DNA from: Reichenbachiella versicolor
GTDB taxonomy: Bacteria > Bacteroidota > Bacteroidia > Cytophagales > Cyclobacteriaceae
Length of the DNA: 64,000 nt
Direction of reading: 5' to 3'
NCBI RefSeq assembly: GCF_003171675.1
Contig: NZ_QFZQ01000005.1
Location: 62,001 to 126,000 of the forward strand
Part shown: piece by piece, positions 19,038 to 28,200 of the stretch
Layout: each line of letters starts with the position of its first letter
How positions within the stretch are numbered: position 1 is the stretch's first letter
Program-made: the position numbers and the translations under genes
Notes under the pieces: generated by a model
What the model saw: only the letters and a program-made list of their open reading frames with translations
Told to the model about the DNA's origin: nothing
Databases searched by the model: none

Positions 19038-19543
19038 ATCATCTTAAAATTTAGAACCGCAAAGAAAAGGATTTTTTTAATCGCAGGGCGATAGCCTATT
19101 AGGTTTAATTCCGTAGTCCTTGGTCAGTTTAAATGGAGTTCCGAAGATACCACTCACTTTGGGTCTGGGAGTATTGATTCATTGAGATCTCATTAAATGA
19201 TATTGAGATCGAATTTGGTTGTCCTGTAAGTATTTGACAACTCATATACTTCTTCATGAGTGTCATTGTAGCTTTTCGTACAGTTTTGAGCTAGATGGTT
19301 AATTCTAAAACAACCTCACCTCTTAAAACAACTGAATTCCACAACAATTCCTCGGTAAAGCATCACTAGGAGTACTTTTTTCTTATCAGACAACAAGTTT
19401 TTAGTCTCAAAATCTGGGTTTTTAATCATATTTGTTGCGCTCAAAAATTGAGCCCGAAAAATGCTAGGCATTGGTCGGTTCAATAGCACCCACTATTGAC
19501 ACATTTCCAACTTTCAAATATTTACTCTATTTATGAATTGCTA
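19038..19543. other. Divergent intergenic region between argS and arginine decarboxylase
   Basis: About 500 bp without a gene. It contains a direct repeat of ATTGAGATC (19181 and 19202), which also forms GATCTCA/TGAGATC stems. A 15-base palindrome GCTCAAAAATTGAGC (19439-19453) lies about 90 bp before the decarboxylase start. Just upstream of it is CATATTTG (19430-19437 region), one base off a -7 box. The palindrome could be an operator or a leader hairpin. No tRNA or riboswitch recognised. Confidence 0.45.
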
Positions 19544-20935
19544 ATGAAAAAGTATGCTGACTTAATTGACCAAACGTTCCAATTTCCTACGGAAGAGTTT
19601 GAGGTCAAAAAGGATAACCTCCACTTCAATGGTGTAAACCTTATGCACCTGATAGAAAAGTATGGTACACCTCTTAAGTTGACTTATTTACCTAAGATTT
19701 CTCAAAAGATTCAACTGGCAAAAAAATACTTCAATGAAGCAATTGATAAGTTGAACTATCAAGGCTCCTACACATACGCCTATTGTACTAAGTCTTCTCA
19801 TTTTCAATTCGTACTTGAAGAAGCTCTCACTAATGACATACATATTGAGACTAGTTCAGCCTATGATATAGCAATCATTGACAACCTATACAAGGAAAGA
19901 TTAATTGACAAAAACACATACATTATATGCAATGGGTTCAAGCGCCCTTTATATCTGGAGAGAATCGCCGAAATACTCAATTCAGGTTTTAAAAATTGCA
20001 TTCCTATACTTGACAATATCAATGAACTGGATCATTACGTAGACACAGTAGAAAATTCATTCGACCTTGGCATTCGAGTTGCATCAGACGAAGAACCCAA
20101 TTTTGCATTTTACACTTCGAGACTTGGCATTCGATACAATAGCATAGTAGACTACTATAAGGATAAAATCAAAGACAACCCCAAGTGTAGACTTAAGATG
20201 CTACACTACTTCATCAATACTGGCATCAAGGATAGCGCTTATTATTGGAGTGAGCTAAGCCGTTTTATGTATAAATATTGTGAACTAAAGAAAATATGTC
20301 CTGAACTAGACTCTGTAGATATAGGCGGAGGATTTCCAATCAAAAACTCATTGGCATTTGAATACGATTACAAATACATGGCCGAAGAAATCATCTCGAA
20401 TATTAAATGGATTTGCAATAAGAATCATGTCCCTGTCCCGAATATATTCACTGAATTTGGAAGCTTTACAGTCGGAGAAAGTGGCGCTACTATCTACTCT
20501 GTATTAGATCAAAAGCTGCAAAATGATAAGGAATTATGGTATATGATGGATGGTTCATTCATCACACATATGCCGGACGTCTGGGGGCTAAATTCTAAGT
20601 TCATTATGCTCCCTGTAAACCTATGGAAAAACCACTTTCACAAGGTAAACATTGGCGGCCTGACTTGTGATAGTATGGACTATTATGACTCCGAAGCTCA
20701 TATAGCTGAAGTGTTTCTTCCAGTAATCAATGAGAAAGAGACTATGTACTTCGGATACTTTCATACTGGAGCTTATCAAGAATCACTTGGAGGGTATGGA
20801 GGTATCCAACATTGTTTAATTCCTGCACCCAAACACGTGATCATAGACCTCGATGATGAAGGCAATCAAATTGACTGGTTATTTGCAGAAGAACAATCTA
20901 GTGAAGAAATGTTAAAGGTTTTAGGCTATAAATAG
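19544..20935 (+). CDS. speA: arginine decarboxylase (PLP fold III)
   Basis: This enzyme makes agmatine from arginine for polyamine synthesis. I place the start at the ATG at 19544 (MKKYADLIDQTF), giving 463 residues, the usual length in Bacteroidota; a TTG 48 bp upstream is also in frame. The PLP-binding Lys lies in YTYAYCTKSSHF, with DIGGGFP and FTEFGSFTVGES further on as cofactor and substrate loops. The organisation is that of the shorter Bacteroidota enzymes, not the 630-residue E. coli SpeA. No partner genes lie next to it. Confidence 0.85.
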   Translation: MKKYADLIDQTFQFPTEEFEVKKDNLHFNGVNLMHLIEKYGTPLKLTYLPKISQKIQLAKKYFNEAIDKLNYQGSYTYAYCTKSSHFQFVLEEALTNDIHIETSSAYDIAIIDNLYKERLIDKNTYIICNGFKRPLYLERIAEILNSGFKNCIPILDNINELDHYVDTVENSFDLGIRVASDEEPNFAFYTSRLGIRYNSIVDYYKDKIKDNPKCRLKMLHYFINTGIKDSAYYWSELSRFMYKYCELKKICPELDSVDIGGGFPIKNSLAFEYDYKYMAEEIISNIKWICNKNHVPVPNIFTEFGSFTVGESGATIYSVLDQKLQNDKELWYMMDGSFITHMPDVWGLNSKFIMLPVNLWKNHFHKVNIGGLTCDSMDYYDSEAHIAEVFLPVINEKETMYFGYFHTGAYQESLGGYGGIQHCLIPAPKHVIIDLDDEGNQIDWLFAEEQSSEEMLKVLGYK

Positions 20936-21008
20936 TAGCCGAAACCTTTCATAAATTGCCTCGTTGGGAGGTTTATACTAATTTCCCGGATTATTTAAAA
21001 AAATAGTA

Positions 21009-21737
21009 TTGAGCAAAAGCCTAGTAATAATACCCACCTACAATGAAAAGGAAAACGTCGAAGACATTATTAATGCTGTCTTTGGCCTCAATGCTGATTT
21101 TGAAGTATTAATCATCGATGACGGCTCTCCTGACGGAACTGCTGAAATAGTAAAGAGGCTTCAAGTAAAATTCAGAGGTCTTCATATCATAGAGCGAAAA
21201 GGAAAGCTAGGGCTAGGTACTGCATATATTACTGGATTTCACTACGCTCTTGATAATGGATATGAATACATTTTTGAAATGGATGCCGACTTTTCTCATA
21301 ATCCTAAAGACTTAATTCGCTTACGTGAAGCATGCGAAAATGGTGCGGACATGTCTATTGGCTCTAGATACGTATCCGGTGTCAACGTAGTAAACTGGCC
21401 TATGGATCGGGTTCTTATGTCTTTTTTTGCTAGCAAATATGTTCAGTTTATCACAGGCATGTCTATCAATGACACCACTGCTGGATTCAAGTGCTATACT
21501 AGAAAAGTTCTGGAAACGATTGATCTTAGTGCTATTAAGTTTATTGGGTATGCGTTTCAGATTGAGATGAAATTCACGGCCTGGAAATTTGGTTTCAACA
21601 TTCAGGAAGTCCCTATCATATTTACAGATCGTACAAAAGGTACTAGTAAAATGTCTAAAGGAATCTTCAAGGAAGCAGTTTTTGGTGTAATCCAAATGAA
21701 ATTGAGCAGCTTATTCAAGAAATACATTCCTCACTAA
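21009..21737 (+). CDS. polyprenol-phosphate mannosyltransferase-like GT2 enzyme
   Basis: A 242-residue GT-A glycosyltransferase without membrane anchor. It opens with VIIPTYNEKENVEDII, then DDGSPDGTAEIV, and the metal-binding DADFSHNP at about residue 96, closely following dolichyl/polyprenol-phosphate mannose synthases. These move a sugar from GDP-mannose to polyprenol phosphate at the cytoplasmic membrane face. The start is a TTG (MSKSLVIIPTYNE); no ATG is available before the first beta strand. It follows the decarboxylase by 73 bp. Confidence 0.88.
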   Translation: MSKSLVIIPTYNEKENVEDIINAVFGLNADFEVLIIDDGSPDGTAEIVKRLQVKFRGLHIIERKGKLGLGTAYITGFHYALDNGYEYIFEMDADFSHNPKDLIRLREACENGADMSIGSRYVSGVNVVNWPMDRVLMSFFASKYVQFITGMSINDTTAGFKCYTRKVLETIDLSAIKFIGYAFQIEMKFTAWKFGFNIQEVPIIFTDRTKGTSKMSKGIFKEAVFGVIQMKLSSLFKKYIPH

Positions 21738-21911
21738 GTTCATCAAAAATAATTCTAAACCTTAGTTGAAACTCAAGGCATATAACTTCAAAATCGTTTA
21801 CAATCAATATTAATCAATAGGTGCTATATGAAGATTGATTCTTCTTATTAGTATTTTCAGACCCCTCTTAGTCGTGACCGTATAATTGTGTGAATAAAAA
21901 CATTATTAACC

Positions 21912-22355
21912 ATGGTAAACAATAAAGAGATAATCGAAAAATTGAATAGTCTACTTTCTGACTTTCAAATTTATTACCAAAATCTAAGAGGTTTTCACTG
22001 GAACATACAAGGTCGTGAATTCTTTGAGCTTCATGCAAAATTTGAAGAGTTATACAATGATACAGCTGTTAAAATCGATGATATAGCAGAACGTATCTTA
22101 ACGGTAGAAGGTACCCCGATTCATGCTTTTGAAGATTATTTAAGTACAGCAGAGATCAAACCAGTCAAAAATGTACATGATGGTGAAACAGCTGTAAAAA
22201 CAATAATTGACAATCTTCAAAGTATTATAGCTAAGGAAAAAGATATCAAAGAAACTGCTGGCAGCTTAGATGATGGAGGTACGGAGGATCAAATGTCTGC
22301 ATTTATAGAAGAACAAGAGAAAACGCTTTGGATGTACAAAGCATGGCTCAAGTAA
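21912..22355 (+). CDS. dps: Dps-family ferritin-like DNA protection protein
   Basis: 147 residues with the Dps ferroxidase signature RGFHWNIQGREFFELHAKFEELYNDTAVKIDDIAERI, which supplies the intersubunit His, Asp and Glu. Dps dodecamers oxidise and store iron with peroxide and shield DNA. A short leader and a good terminator bracket it, so it is monocistronic. Confidence 0.93.
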   Translation: MVNNKEIIEKLNSLLSDFQIYYQNLRGFHWNIQGREFFELHAKFEELYNDTAVKIDDIAERILTVEGTPIHAFEDYLSTAEIKPVKNVHDGETAVKTIIDNLQSIIAKEKDIKETAGSLDDGGTEDQMSAFIEEQEKTLWMYKAWLK

Positions 22356-22379
22356 AAGCATAAAAAATAATCCAAAACT

Positions 22380-22413
22380 AAGCCTGTGATCATTGATCCA
22401 GGCTTTATTTTTT
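22380..22413 (+). terminator. Terminator after dps
   Basis: AAGCCTG pairs with CAGGCTT, extended by an inner TGATCA-type palindrome, followed by TATTTTTT. Confidence 0.8.
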
Positions 22414-22525
22414 GTCACAAAAATTACTAACCATTGTTTATAAATTGCGTATAAAGAAAAAGTTTTATAAGTAGTATTAACTTTTTACTTAAAGTCTTAA
22501 CTCAAGACTCTCTTCCAATATAAAC

Positions 22526-22939
22526 TCATTTAAGCTCTCTAATGAGTGCTTTCCCATTCTTATACCCAACAATTGTCTTTGACTTCTTTTTTTCTGAATC
22601 ATAAACCACCATCGTCGGAAGGCCTGTAATACCAAATGACTTAGCTAACTCCTTGTGCGTATCATATGATTTTCCTCCCAAAGTAATTGAAGACTTGTCG
22701 TCAAAATTAACTTTCACAGCATAATAGTCTGTACTTAGCATTTGCACCACTCGTTCTTCCTCAAAAGTAGTTTTGTCGAGCTTTTTACACCATCCACACC
22801 AAGTAGCAGTAAAATCCATAAAAATAGGTTTTGGATTTTTTAAAGCAAGTAGTTGAGCTTCCTCTAGTGTCACCCATTGTATTTGAGCACTAGCTGAAAA
22901 ACTGAGAAATAAGAGGATTAAAACGTATAATTTCTTCAT
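22526..22939 (-). CDS. Exported thioredoxin-like protein
   Basis: 137 residues with a signal peptide (cut near SASAQI, residue 19). A thioredoxin fold carries the CGWC active site (Cys48, Cys51), in the sequence ATWCGWCKKLDKTTFEE, typical of thiol reductases of the DUF255/thioredoxin_7 type. A cis-Pro is visible in GLPTMVVYD. It probably keeps envelope disulfides reduced. Divergent from the next gene. Confidence 0.88.
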   Translation of the reverse strand: MKKLYVLILLFLSFSASAQIQWVTLEEAQLLALKNPKPIFMDFTATWCGWCKKLDKTTFEEERVVQMLSTDYYAVKVNFDDKSSITLGGKSYDTHKELAKSFGITGLPTMVVYDSEKKKSKTIVGYKNGKALIRELK

Positions 22940-23036
22940 GCCTTCGTGGATAAGTTTCTTGTTGATAGAACGACATTTTAGAAGAAATAATTCCTTCCAG
23001 TGAATTTTCTTCTGTTATCCGATGTTTAATAGGAGC

Positions 23037-23975
23037 ATGAAAACATTGTCTATCATTCTTTTAATAATACTTCTACCATTTCAAAGCGCAGCACAATCCT
23101 GTTGCTCTGGAGGAGTTCCTATCAGCAACAACCTTGGATTACCTCTATCTGATGCTAAGACTTGGCAGATTTTTTTAAGTTATGATTTCAACCTTCTCAA
23201 TACTCTTCAAGACGGGAATAATAAACTAGACAATAATACTCGTAAAAGAATAACTCATACAGCATTGACGCAGTTTGGATATTCTTTTAACAAAAAATTT
23301 TCTGCCGATATCCTAATTCCATATGTCAGACAGGAACGTGAAATAACTCCTATAGGACAACCTTCTAGTTTTAATTCATCAAATGGAATCGGAGATATAG
23401 TATTTTTAAGCAAATACAGTTTTTTCCGATCCTATCAATTGGGCATAGGAGTAAAGTTACCTACTGGTTCTACAACCGAAATCAATGATAGAGGCCTTAC
23501 TCTTAATGCCGACATGCAACCAGGATCTGGTTCATGGGATATTATTTATTGGCTAAGCCTACAAGAAAATTTAAAAAGTCGCCCCTCTACTACTTTATCC
23601 TTGGTAACCACCTACCGTTCCACAGGAAGTAACAATGAATATTTCGATACGCAGACTTATGAGTTTGGAAATGAGTTTCAAATGACTTTAGGAATTGCAG
23701 ATCAGTTAATTATTGGCAAACTGATTACTACTCCCTCTCTAGGACTTAGATACCGAACAGTTGATTCTGATCAAGTGGAAAATAATAATGTCCCAAGTAC
23801 TGGGGGTAATTGGCTATTCTTCAGGCCTGGCATTGGCTGGAATATTTTACCAGAAATGATATTCAGTTCAGTGGCTGACATCCCTGTTTATGCATATGTA
23901 GAAGGAACTCAAGTTACTCCAACTATGAGACTTAACTTTTCAATTATTTACACCTTTCAAACCCAAAAACTATGA
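23037..23975 (+). CDS. Outer-membrane beta-barrel-like protein, putative transporter
   Basis: 312 residues from the ATG at 23037, which is preceded by AGGAG and starts the signal peptide (cut near SAAQSC). An upstream in-frame ATG at 23022 is less likely. Mature SCCSGG contains two adjacent Cys. The rest shows many amphipathic strands (FGYSFNKKFSADILIPY, YQLGIGVKLPTGST) and ends in an aromatic strand, as in MetA/phenol-degradation-type outer-membrane proteins. Its stop overlaps the DUF3179 lipoprotein start by 4 bp, so the two are coupled. Substrate unknown. Confidence 0.7.
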   Translation: MKTLSIILLIILLPFQSAAQSCCSGGVPISNNLGLPLSDAKTWQIFLSYDFNLLNTLQDGNNKLDNNTRKRITHTALTQFGYSFNKKFSADILIPYVRQEREITPIGQPSSFNSSNGIGDIVFLSKYSFFRSYQLGIGVKLPTGSTTEINDRGLTLNADMQPGSGSWDIIYWLSLQENLKSRPSTTLSLVTTYRSTGSNNEYFDTQTYEFGNEFQMTLGIADQLIIGKLITTPSLGLRYRTVDSDQVENNNVPSTGGNWLFFRPGIGWNILPEMIFSSVADIPVYAYVEGTQVTPTMRLNFSIIYTFQTQKL

Positions 23976-25039
23976 AAATGACATTTCCTCTAGCAGTACT
24001 TATTTTACTAACATTTTGGTCGTGTGATGAAGCTAATGAGTCTGCTAGCATTAGCGGAGATTGGCTAATACCAATAAACGAAATCAGAGATGGAGGTCCT
24101 GGAAAAGATGGTATTCCTGCACTTATAAACCCTGAATTGATAGAAGCTGAAACAGCAGGATATCTTGAAGATGAAGATCTAATCATAGGAATCATTGATG
24201 AAGACGAAATAAGGGCATACCCTCACAAGATTCTGGATTGGCATGAAATTATCAATGATGATATTGGGAATAAGAGTATTGCTATTACTTATTGTCCATT
24301 AACTGGGACTGCAATAGGTTGGGACAGAATATTGGACGGAAATAAGACGACTTTTGGTGTATCAGGCCTACTATACAATAGTAATCTGATTCCATATGAT
24401 CGAGCTACCGACAGTAACTGGTCACAAATAGGCTTAAAAAGTGTGAATGGTACAAAGATCGGAGAAACGATAGTTACTCATCAACTTGTTGAAACTACAT
24501 GGAAAACTTGGAAGACCTTTTATCCTAACACTAAAGTAGTCTCTACTAACACTGGACATTCTCGTAATTATGATAGATACCCATATGGAGATTACAAAAC
24601 GAGCAGCTCTCTTATTTTTCCGGTAAATAATGAAAACACCTCATTAAATAGAAAAGAAAGAGTTCACGGAATAATAGTAGACAACAAAGTCAAAGTTTAC
24701 AGATTCAATCAAATAAACAATCTGGTAATTCATGATGTTATAGAAAATGAGAAAGTGGTAATAGTGGGACAAACGGAACAAAATTTTATTCTCTCATTTA
24801 AAATCAAAAAAATTGAAACCACTGAATTAGAGTTTGAGCTTCCTGATTCACATTCTGAAGAAAATGGCTTTTCGAATGGTGAAATTTTAAAAGATCAACT
24901 TGGAAACACTTATGATATTTTTGGTAAAGCTGTTTCTGGCCCTAACACTGGAGAGAAACTCGAACCTACAGAATCATTTATCGGGTATTGGTTTTCATGG
25001 CCTGCTTTTTACCCTAATACGGAAATATATGTTCCTTGA
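23972..25039 (+). CDS. DUF3179-family lipoprotein
   Basis: 355 residues with a lipobox (LLTFWSC, Cys18), so an outer-membrane or periplasmic lipoprotein. The body matches DUF3179: PHKILDWHEIIND, ITYCPLTGTAIGWDR, FGVSGLLYNSNLIPYDRATDSNWSQ and NTGHSRNYDRYPYGDYKTS. The conserved Cys and the tyrosine-rich loop are typical; no biochemical role has been settled. The ATG overlaps the barrel gene, which suggests the two work together. Confidence 0.9.
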   Translation: MKMTFPLAVLILLTFWSCDEANESASISGDWLIPINEIRDGGPGKDGIPALINPELIEAETAGYLEDEDLIIGIIDEDEIRAYPHKILDWHEIINDDIGNKSIAITYCPLTGTAIGWDRILDGNKTTFGVSGLLYNSNLIPYDRATDSNWSQIGLKSVNGTKIGETIVTHQLVETTWKTWKTFYPNTKVVSTNTGHSRNYDRYPYGDYKTSSSLIFPVNNENTSLNRKERVHGIIVDNKVKVYRFNQINNLVIHDVIENEKVVIVGQTEQNFILSFKIKKIETTELEFELPDSHSEENGFSNGEILKDQLGNTYDIFGKAVSGPNTGEKLEPTESFIGYWFSWPAFYPNTEIYVP

Positions 25040-25101
25040 TCACAGATTGATTAGTCCAATTCAATATGTCTTTTTAAATTGAAGAATTTCTAAATTGGCA
25101 T

Positions 25102-25863
25102 ATGTACATCAATTTATCAGGACTAAATATACTAGTCACCGGAGCAAGTAAAGGAATCGGAAAAGCCATAGCTACTAAACTGGCTGAAGCCGGTGCCACT
25201 ATCGCTATCCATTACAACAAGAATGTCAGGGAGGCAGAAAACCTTGCTAGTGTGCTAGGCAATGAATCTCGGGCTTTCCAAGCAGATTTATCTAAACCCG
25301 ATGAAGCTGCAAACCTTTTCGATAGAGTTGCCTTAGAAATGGGTAGCATAGAGATTCTTGTAAACAATGCCGGGATGGCCACTGCATCAGATATCTCTTC
25401 AAAGGAAGGGGATTGGTTGGATATTTGGAATAATACTCTTCAGGTAAATCTTTCTTCTTGTGCTATTCTTTGTAAAAAGACTGTAGAATTTATGCTAAAA
25501 AGAAACAGCACAGGTAGAATTATCAACATAGTTGACAATGCTGGATTCAAAGGAGATTCTGCAGAATACATGGCCTATGCAGCTTCAAAAGCTGGACTGA
25601 TATCCATAACAAAAACAATAGCTCAGAGCTACGGTAAAAAAGGTATTAAAGCTTTCAATATTTCTCCCGGTATTGTCCGTACAGAAATGGGAAATGGAAT
25701 CATTGAAACCAAAGGAAATGACAAGGCTACTAAAGATATCGCTCTTGAAAGAATGACCGAACCTAAAGACATTGCTCCTATGGTGACATTCTTAGCAAGT
25801 GGAATGGCTGATCACGCTACTGGTAGTACTATTGATTTGAATGCAGCAAGCTACTTACACTGA
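25102..25863 (+). CDS. SDR-family oxidoreductase (3-oxoacyl-ACP reductase-like)
   Basis: 253 residues, a classical short-chain dehydrogenase. The NADP-binding TGASKGIGKAIA is near residue 11, NNAGMA near 89, and the active-site YAASKAG near residue 157. The family resembles FabG, but a stray FabG paralogue cannot be assigned to fatty-acid synthesis. The 3' end overlaps rdgB by 9 bp (convergent). Confidence 0.88.
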   Translation: MYINLSGLNILVTGASKGIGKAIATKLAEAGATIAIHYNKNVREAENLASVLGNESRAFQADLSKPDEAANLFDRVALEMGSIEILVNNAGMATASDISSKEGDWLDIWNNTLQVNLSSCAILCKKTVEFMLKRNSTGRIINIVDNAGFKGDSAEYMAYAASKAGLISITKTIAQSYGKKGIKAFNISPGIVRTEMGNGIIETKGNDKATKDIALERMTEPKDIAPMVTFLASGMADHATGSTIDLNAASYLH

Positions 25864-26430
25864 CTTTAGGTAATCTACCAGTTTAGCTACTGCTCTACCT
25901 CTGTGTGAAATAGCATTTTTCTCATTCGATGACATTTCTGAAAAAGTCCTTGACTGTCCTTCGGGTATGAAAATTGGGTCATACCCAAAGCCATCCGTTC
26001 CTTTTAGACTGTCTGCAATAGCTCCTCTAACAATTCCTTCAAATTGAATTTCTTCACTATTCCATATTAAGGTTATTACAGTCCTAAAACGAGCAGTACG
26101 ATTTGACTCCCCATCTAAGTTCTGTAACAGAAGCTTTATATTATTTTGGCTATTAGAAGGTTCACCCGCATACCTTGCAGAATAAACACCTGGTGCACCT
26201 CCTAAAGACTCTACCTCTAGTCCAGTATCATCTGCAAAACATGGAATATTATAATTACTAAAAACATGACGGGCTTTAATAGCTGAGTTTTCTTCTAAAG
26301 TATTACCATCCTCTATTATTTCCTCCGTACACCCTATATCTGTCAAACCAACTACTTCAAAATCATTACCTAAAATCTGATTGATTTCTTTAAGTTTATT
26401 TTGATTGTGAGTAGCGAAGCAAATTTTCAT
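25855..26430 (-). CDS. rdgB: non-canonical purine NTP pyrophosphatase
   Basis: A RdgB/HAM1 enzyme that hydrolyses dITP, XTP and ITP to monophosphates. The 191 residues start with FATHNQNKLKEI (substrate and Mg site) and include SRYAGEP-type and FGYDPIF motifs. The start overlaps the upstream FKBP gene stop by 4 bp, so it ends a four-gene operon nrnA-FKBP-FKBP-rdgB. Confidence 0.95.
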   Translation of the reverse strand: MKICFATHNQNKLKEINQILGNDFEVVGLTDIGCTEEIIEDGNTLEENSAIKARHVFSNYNIPCFADDTGLEVESLGGAPGVYSARYAGEPSNSQNNIKLLLQNLDGESNRTARFRTVITLIWNSEEIQFEGIVRGAIADSLKGTDGFGYDPIFIPEGQSRTFSEMSSNEKNAISHRGRAVAKLVDYLKSV

Positions 26431-27173
26431 TCTCTTGTAGGCTTTATATCTGATAATCTTACCTCGAAAACTAGTGGTGTATTCGGTAAAATTGCGCCAT
26501 CTGGGAAACCTGCAGTACCATAGGCTACAGCTGAAGGAATATAAATTTCACCTCTTCCTCCTTCTTGTAATTGAGGAATCAGTTTTTGCATTCCCAGTGT
26601 AAATCCTGGAATAGCACCTCCAAAACCTGATCCGTCCTCTATGTGATTATAGACAAAAGGTGAATATGACTTCCCGTTTACGTACAAATTATAATCTAAC
26701 GTTTCAGTCTTTTGAGCACTGTCCAAAGCCTTTGTTAAATCTCCTTCAAAATGATCAAGAATGGATTCAAAATCTAATCCAGCTGCAGGATAAGCAATTG
26801 TATCATTCGTAATAGCCCATTCTTCTATACTAGTATCAAAATTGACTGTGTCGGTGAATCGGCCTATAAAATCTACCGATAAAATATCGTTGGGTAATAC
26901 CGCTCTTCCCTCCCCAAGTTCCAAAATAGTGTAATAAACTAGGTTAAGCTCATTGTCAGTTATACTAGCAGTATCAATTTTGTTTTTGTCGACTCCGCGA
27001 CTTTCGATATAACTCAGTAAATCAGCTTGATCCATTTCGGCTTGACCAACAGAATCTGCCACTCTATCTTCTTCTTCCTTTCGTGCCTCTTCTGCTGGGT
27101 CTGAACAAGCAATAATGGATGCTACCAAACCTAGTAGCATCCATAAACTAATATCGAAATATTTTCTATTCAT
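26427..27173 (-). CDS. FKBP-type peptidyl-prolyl isomerase lipoprotein
   Basis: 248 residues with a lipobox ending at Cys23 (LVASIIACSD). A C-terminal FKBP domain shows GAIPGFTLGMQKLIPQLQEGGRGEIYIPSAVAYGTAGFPDGAILPNTPLVFEVRLSDI. The N-terminal 100 residues are charged and lineage-specific. It probably folds envelope or secreted proteins. Placed between a second FKBP protein and rdgB. Confidence 0.9.
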   Translation of the reverse strand: MNRKYFDISLWMLLGLVASIIACSDPAEEARKEEEDRVADSVGQAEMDQADLLSYIESRGVDKNKIDTASITDNELNLVYYTILELGEGRAVLPNDILSVDFIGRFTDTVNFDTSIEEWAITNDTIAYPAAGLDFESILDHFEGDLTKALDSAQKTETLDYNLYVNGKSYSPFVYNHIEDGSGFGGAIPGFTLGMQKLIPQLQEGGRGEIYIPSAVAYGTAGFPDGAILPNTPLVFEVRLSDIKPTRE

Positions 27174-27201
27174 GTAAGTTTTTTCCCTCTCGGGTAAATT
27201 G

Positions 27202-28200
27202 TTATTGAATCTCGATCAATTCAACGTCAAATCTTAAAATAGAATTTGGACCTATATCAGCTCCAGCTCCTCTCTCTCCATATGCTAATGGACTTGCTAG
27301 AACAAAAGTTGCCTTAGATCCAGGATTTAACAATGTAAACCCTAAATCCCATCCAGCAATTACTTGTCCAACGCCAACCATGAAATTAAAAGGCTGATTT
27401 CTATCCACAGATGAATCAAATTTAGTACCGTCCAGTAATGTCCCTGTATAATGTGCTACGATATTGTCTCCAGGCTGAGCATTATCACCTTCACCTTGTT
27501 CAGTAATAATATATGCAAGACCCTGCTCCGTGTACTGAAGCTCTAAACCGTTTTCTTTTGCGTAAGCCTCAATTGCTTCTTTCTCAGAATCAATCTGCTC
27601 TTTAGCATCTGCCATTCTCTTCTTAGTCTCTTCGAAAACCTCTTTACTCTGCTTTTTCATTTGCTTCTTTTGCAACTTCTGAGCGTACTCTTGAGCACCT
27701 TCTCTGTCAGTTACCATCTCTATACCAACTTGGAAAGACAAATTAGAAGGGTAATCAATGGTGTCAGGAAGCTCTCTTACTCCAAAGGTATTTTTCAAGA
27801 AATACTCAGCATCCAATTCGAAGTAGACACTATCGCCACCTTTCAAAGTTTTAAGCACTGAGAAAAAGGCACTTGAACTAGCTCCTTGATCGATTTGCTC
27901 ATAGCTAAAACCAGTTGGCATACCATTCTCAATTGAGTTGTAAAGATCTTGCCCTTTATTAGTTTGAAAAATTACGTTGTAAAAAATTACGTCACCTGGT
28001 GCGATAACTGTATCAGCACCTTGAGAGATATAATTTACATTGATATCTACTAGAGTAGTATCGGCAGAGGTAACTCCTAAAGAATCTGTCTTCACATTTT
28101 CTACTTTTTTGAAAGTAACTGTGGTGGATTCTCCACCTTGGTTACATGCTGCAAAAACAACAACAGCCATTACCATGGCCAAAACTGAGCTAAACTTCAT
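27202..28200 (-). CDS. FKBP-type peptidyl-prolyl isomerase lipoprotein
   Basis: 332 residues with lipobox Cys19 (VVVFAACNQ). An N-terminal FKBP-like part (about 40-160) is followed by a charged helix KQMKKQSKEVFEETKKRMADAKEQIDSE, then a canonical FKBP domain (about 215-330) with GDNIVAHYTGTLLDGTKFDSS and GWDLGFTLLNPG. A tandem FKBP design as in trigger-like periplasmic foldases. It overlaps nrnA by 11 bp. Confidence 0.9.
   Translation of the reverse strand: MKFSSVLAMVMAVVVFAACNQGGESTTVTFKKVENVKTDSLGVTSADTTLVDINVNYISQGADTVIAPGDVIFYNVIFQTNKGQDLYNSIENGMPTGFSYEQIDQGASSSAFFSVLKTLKGGDSVYFELDAEYFLKNTFGVRELPDTIDYPSNLSFQVGIEMVTDREGAQEYAQKLQKKQMKKQSKEVFEETKKRMADAKEQIDSEKEAIEAYAKENGLELQYTEQGLAYIITEQGEGDNAQPGDNIVAHYTGTLLDGTKFDSSVDRNQPFNFMVGVGQVIAGWDLGFTLLNPGSKATFVLASPLAYGERGAGADIGPNSILRFDVELIEIQ

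Noticed and set aside
19181-19210. ATTGAGATC direct repeat as an operator
   Set aside because: Only two copies, no link to a regulator, and a distance of over 300 bp from the next start.
21321-21695. Minus-strand 124-residue open frame in the GT2 gene
   Set aside because: The plus-strand frame is a clear glycosyltransferase; the opposite frame is a shadow with random composition.
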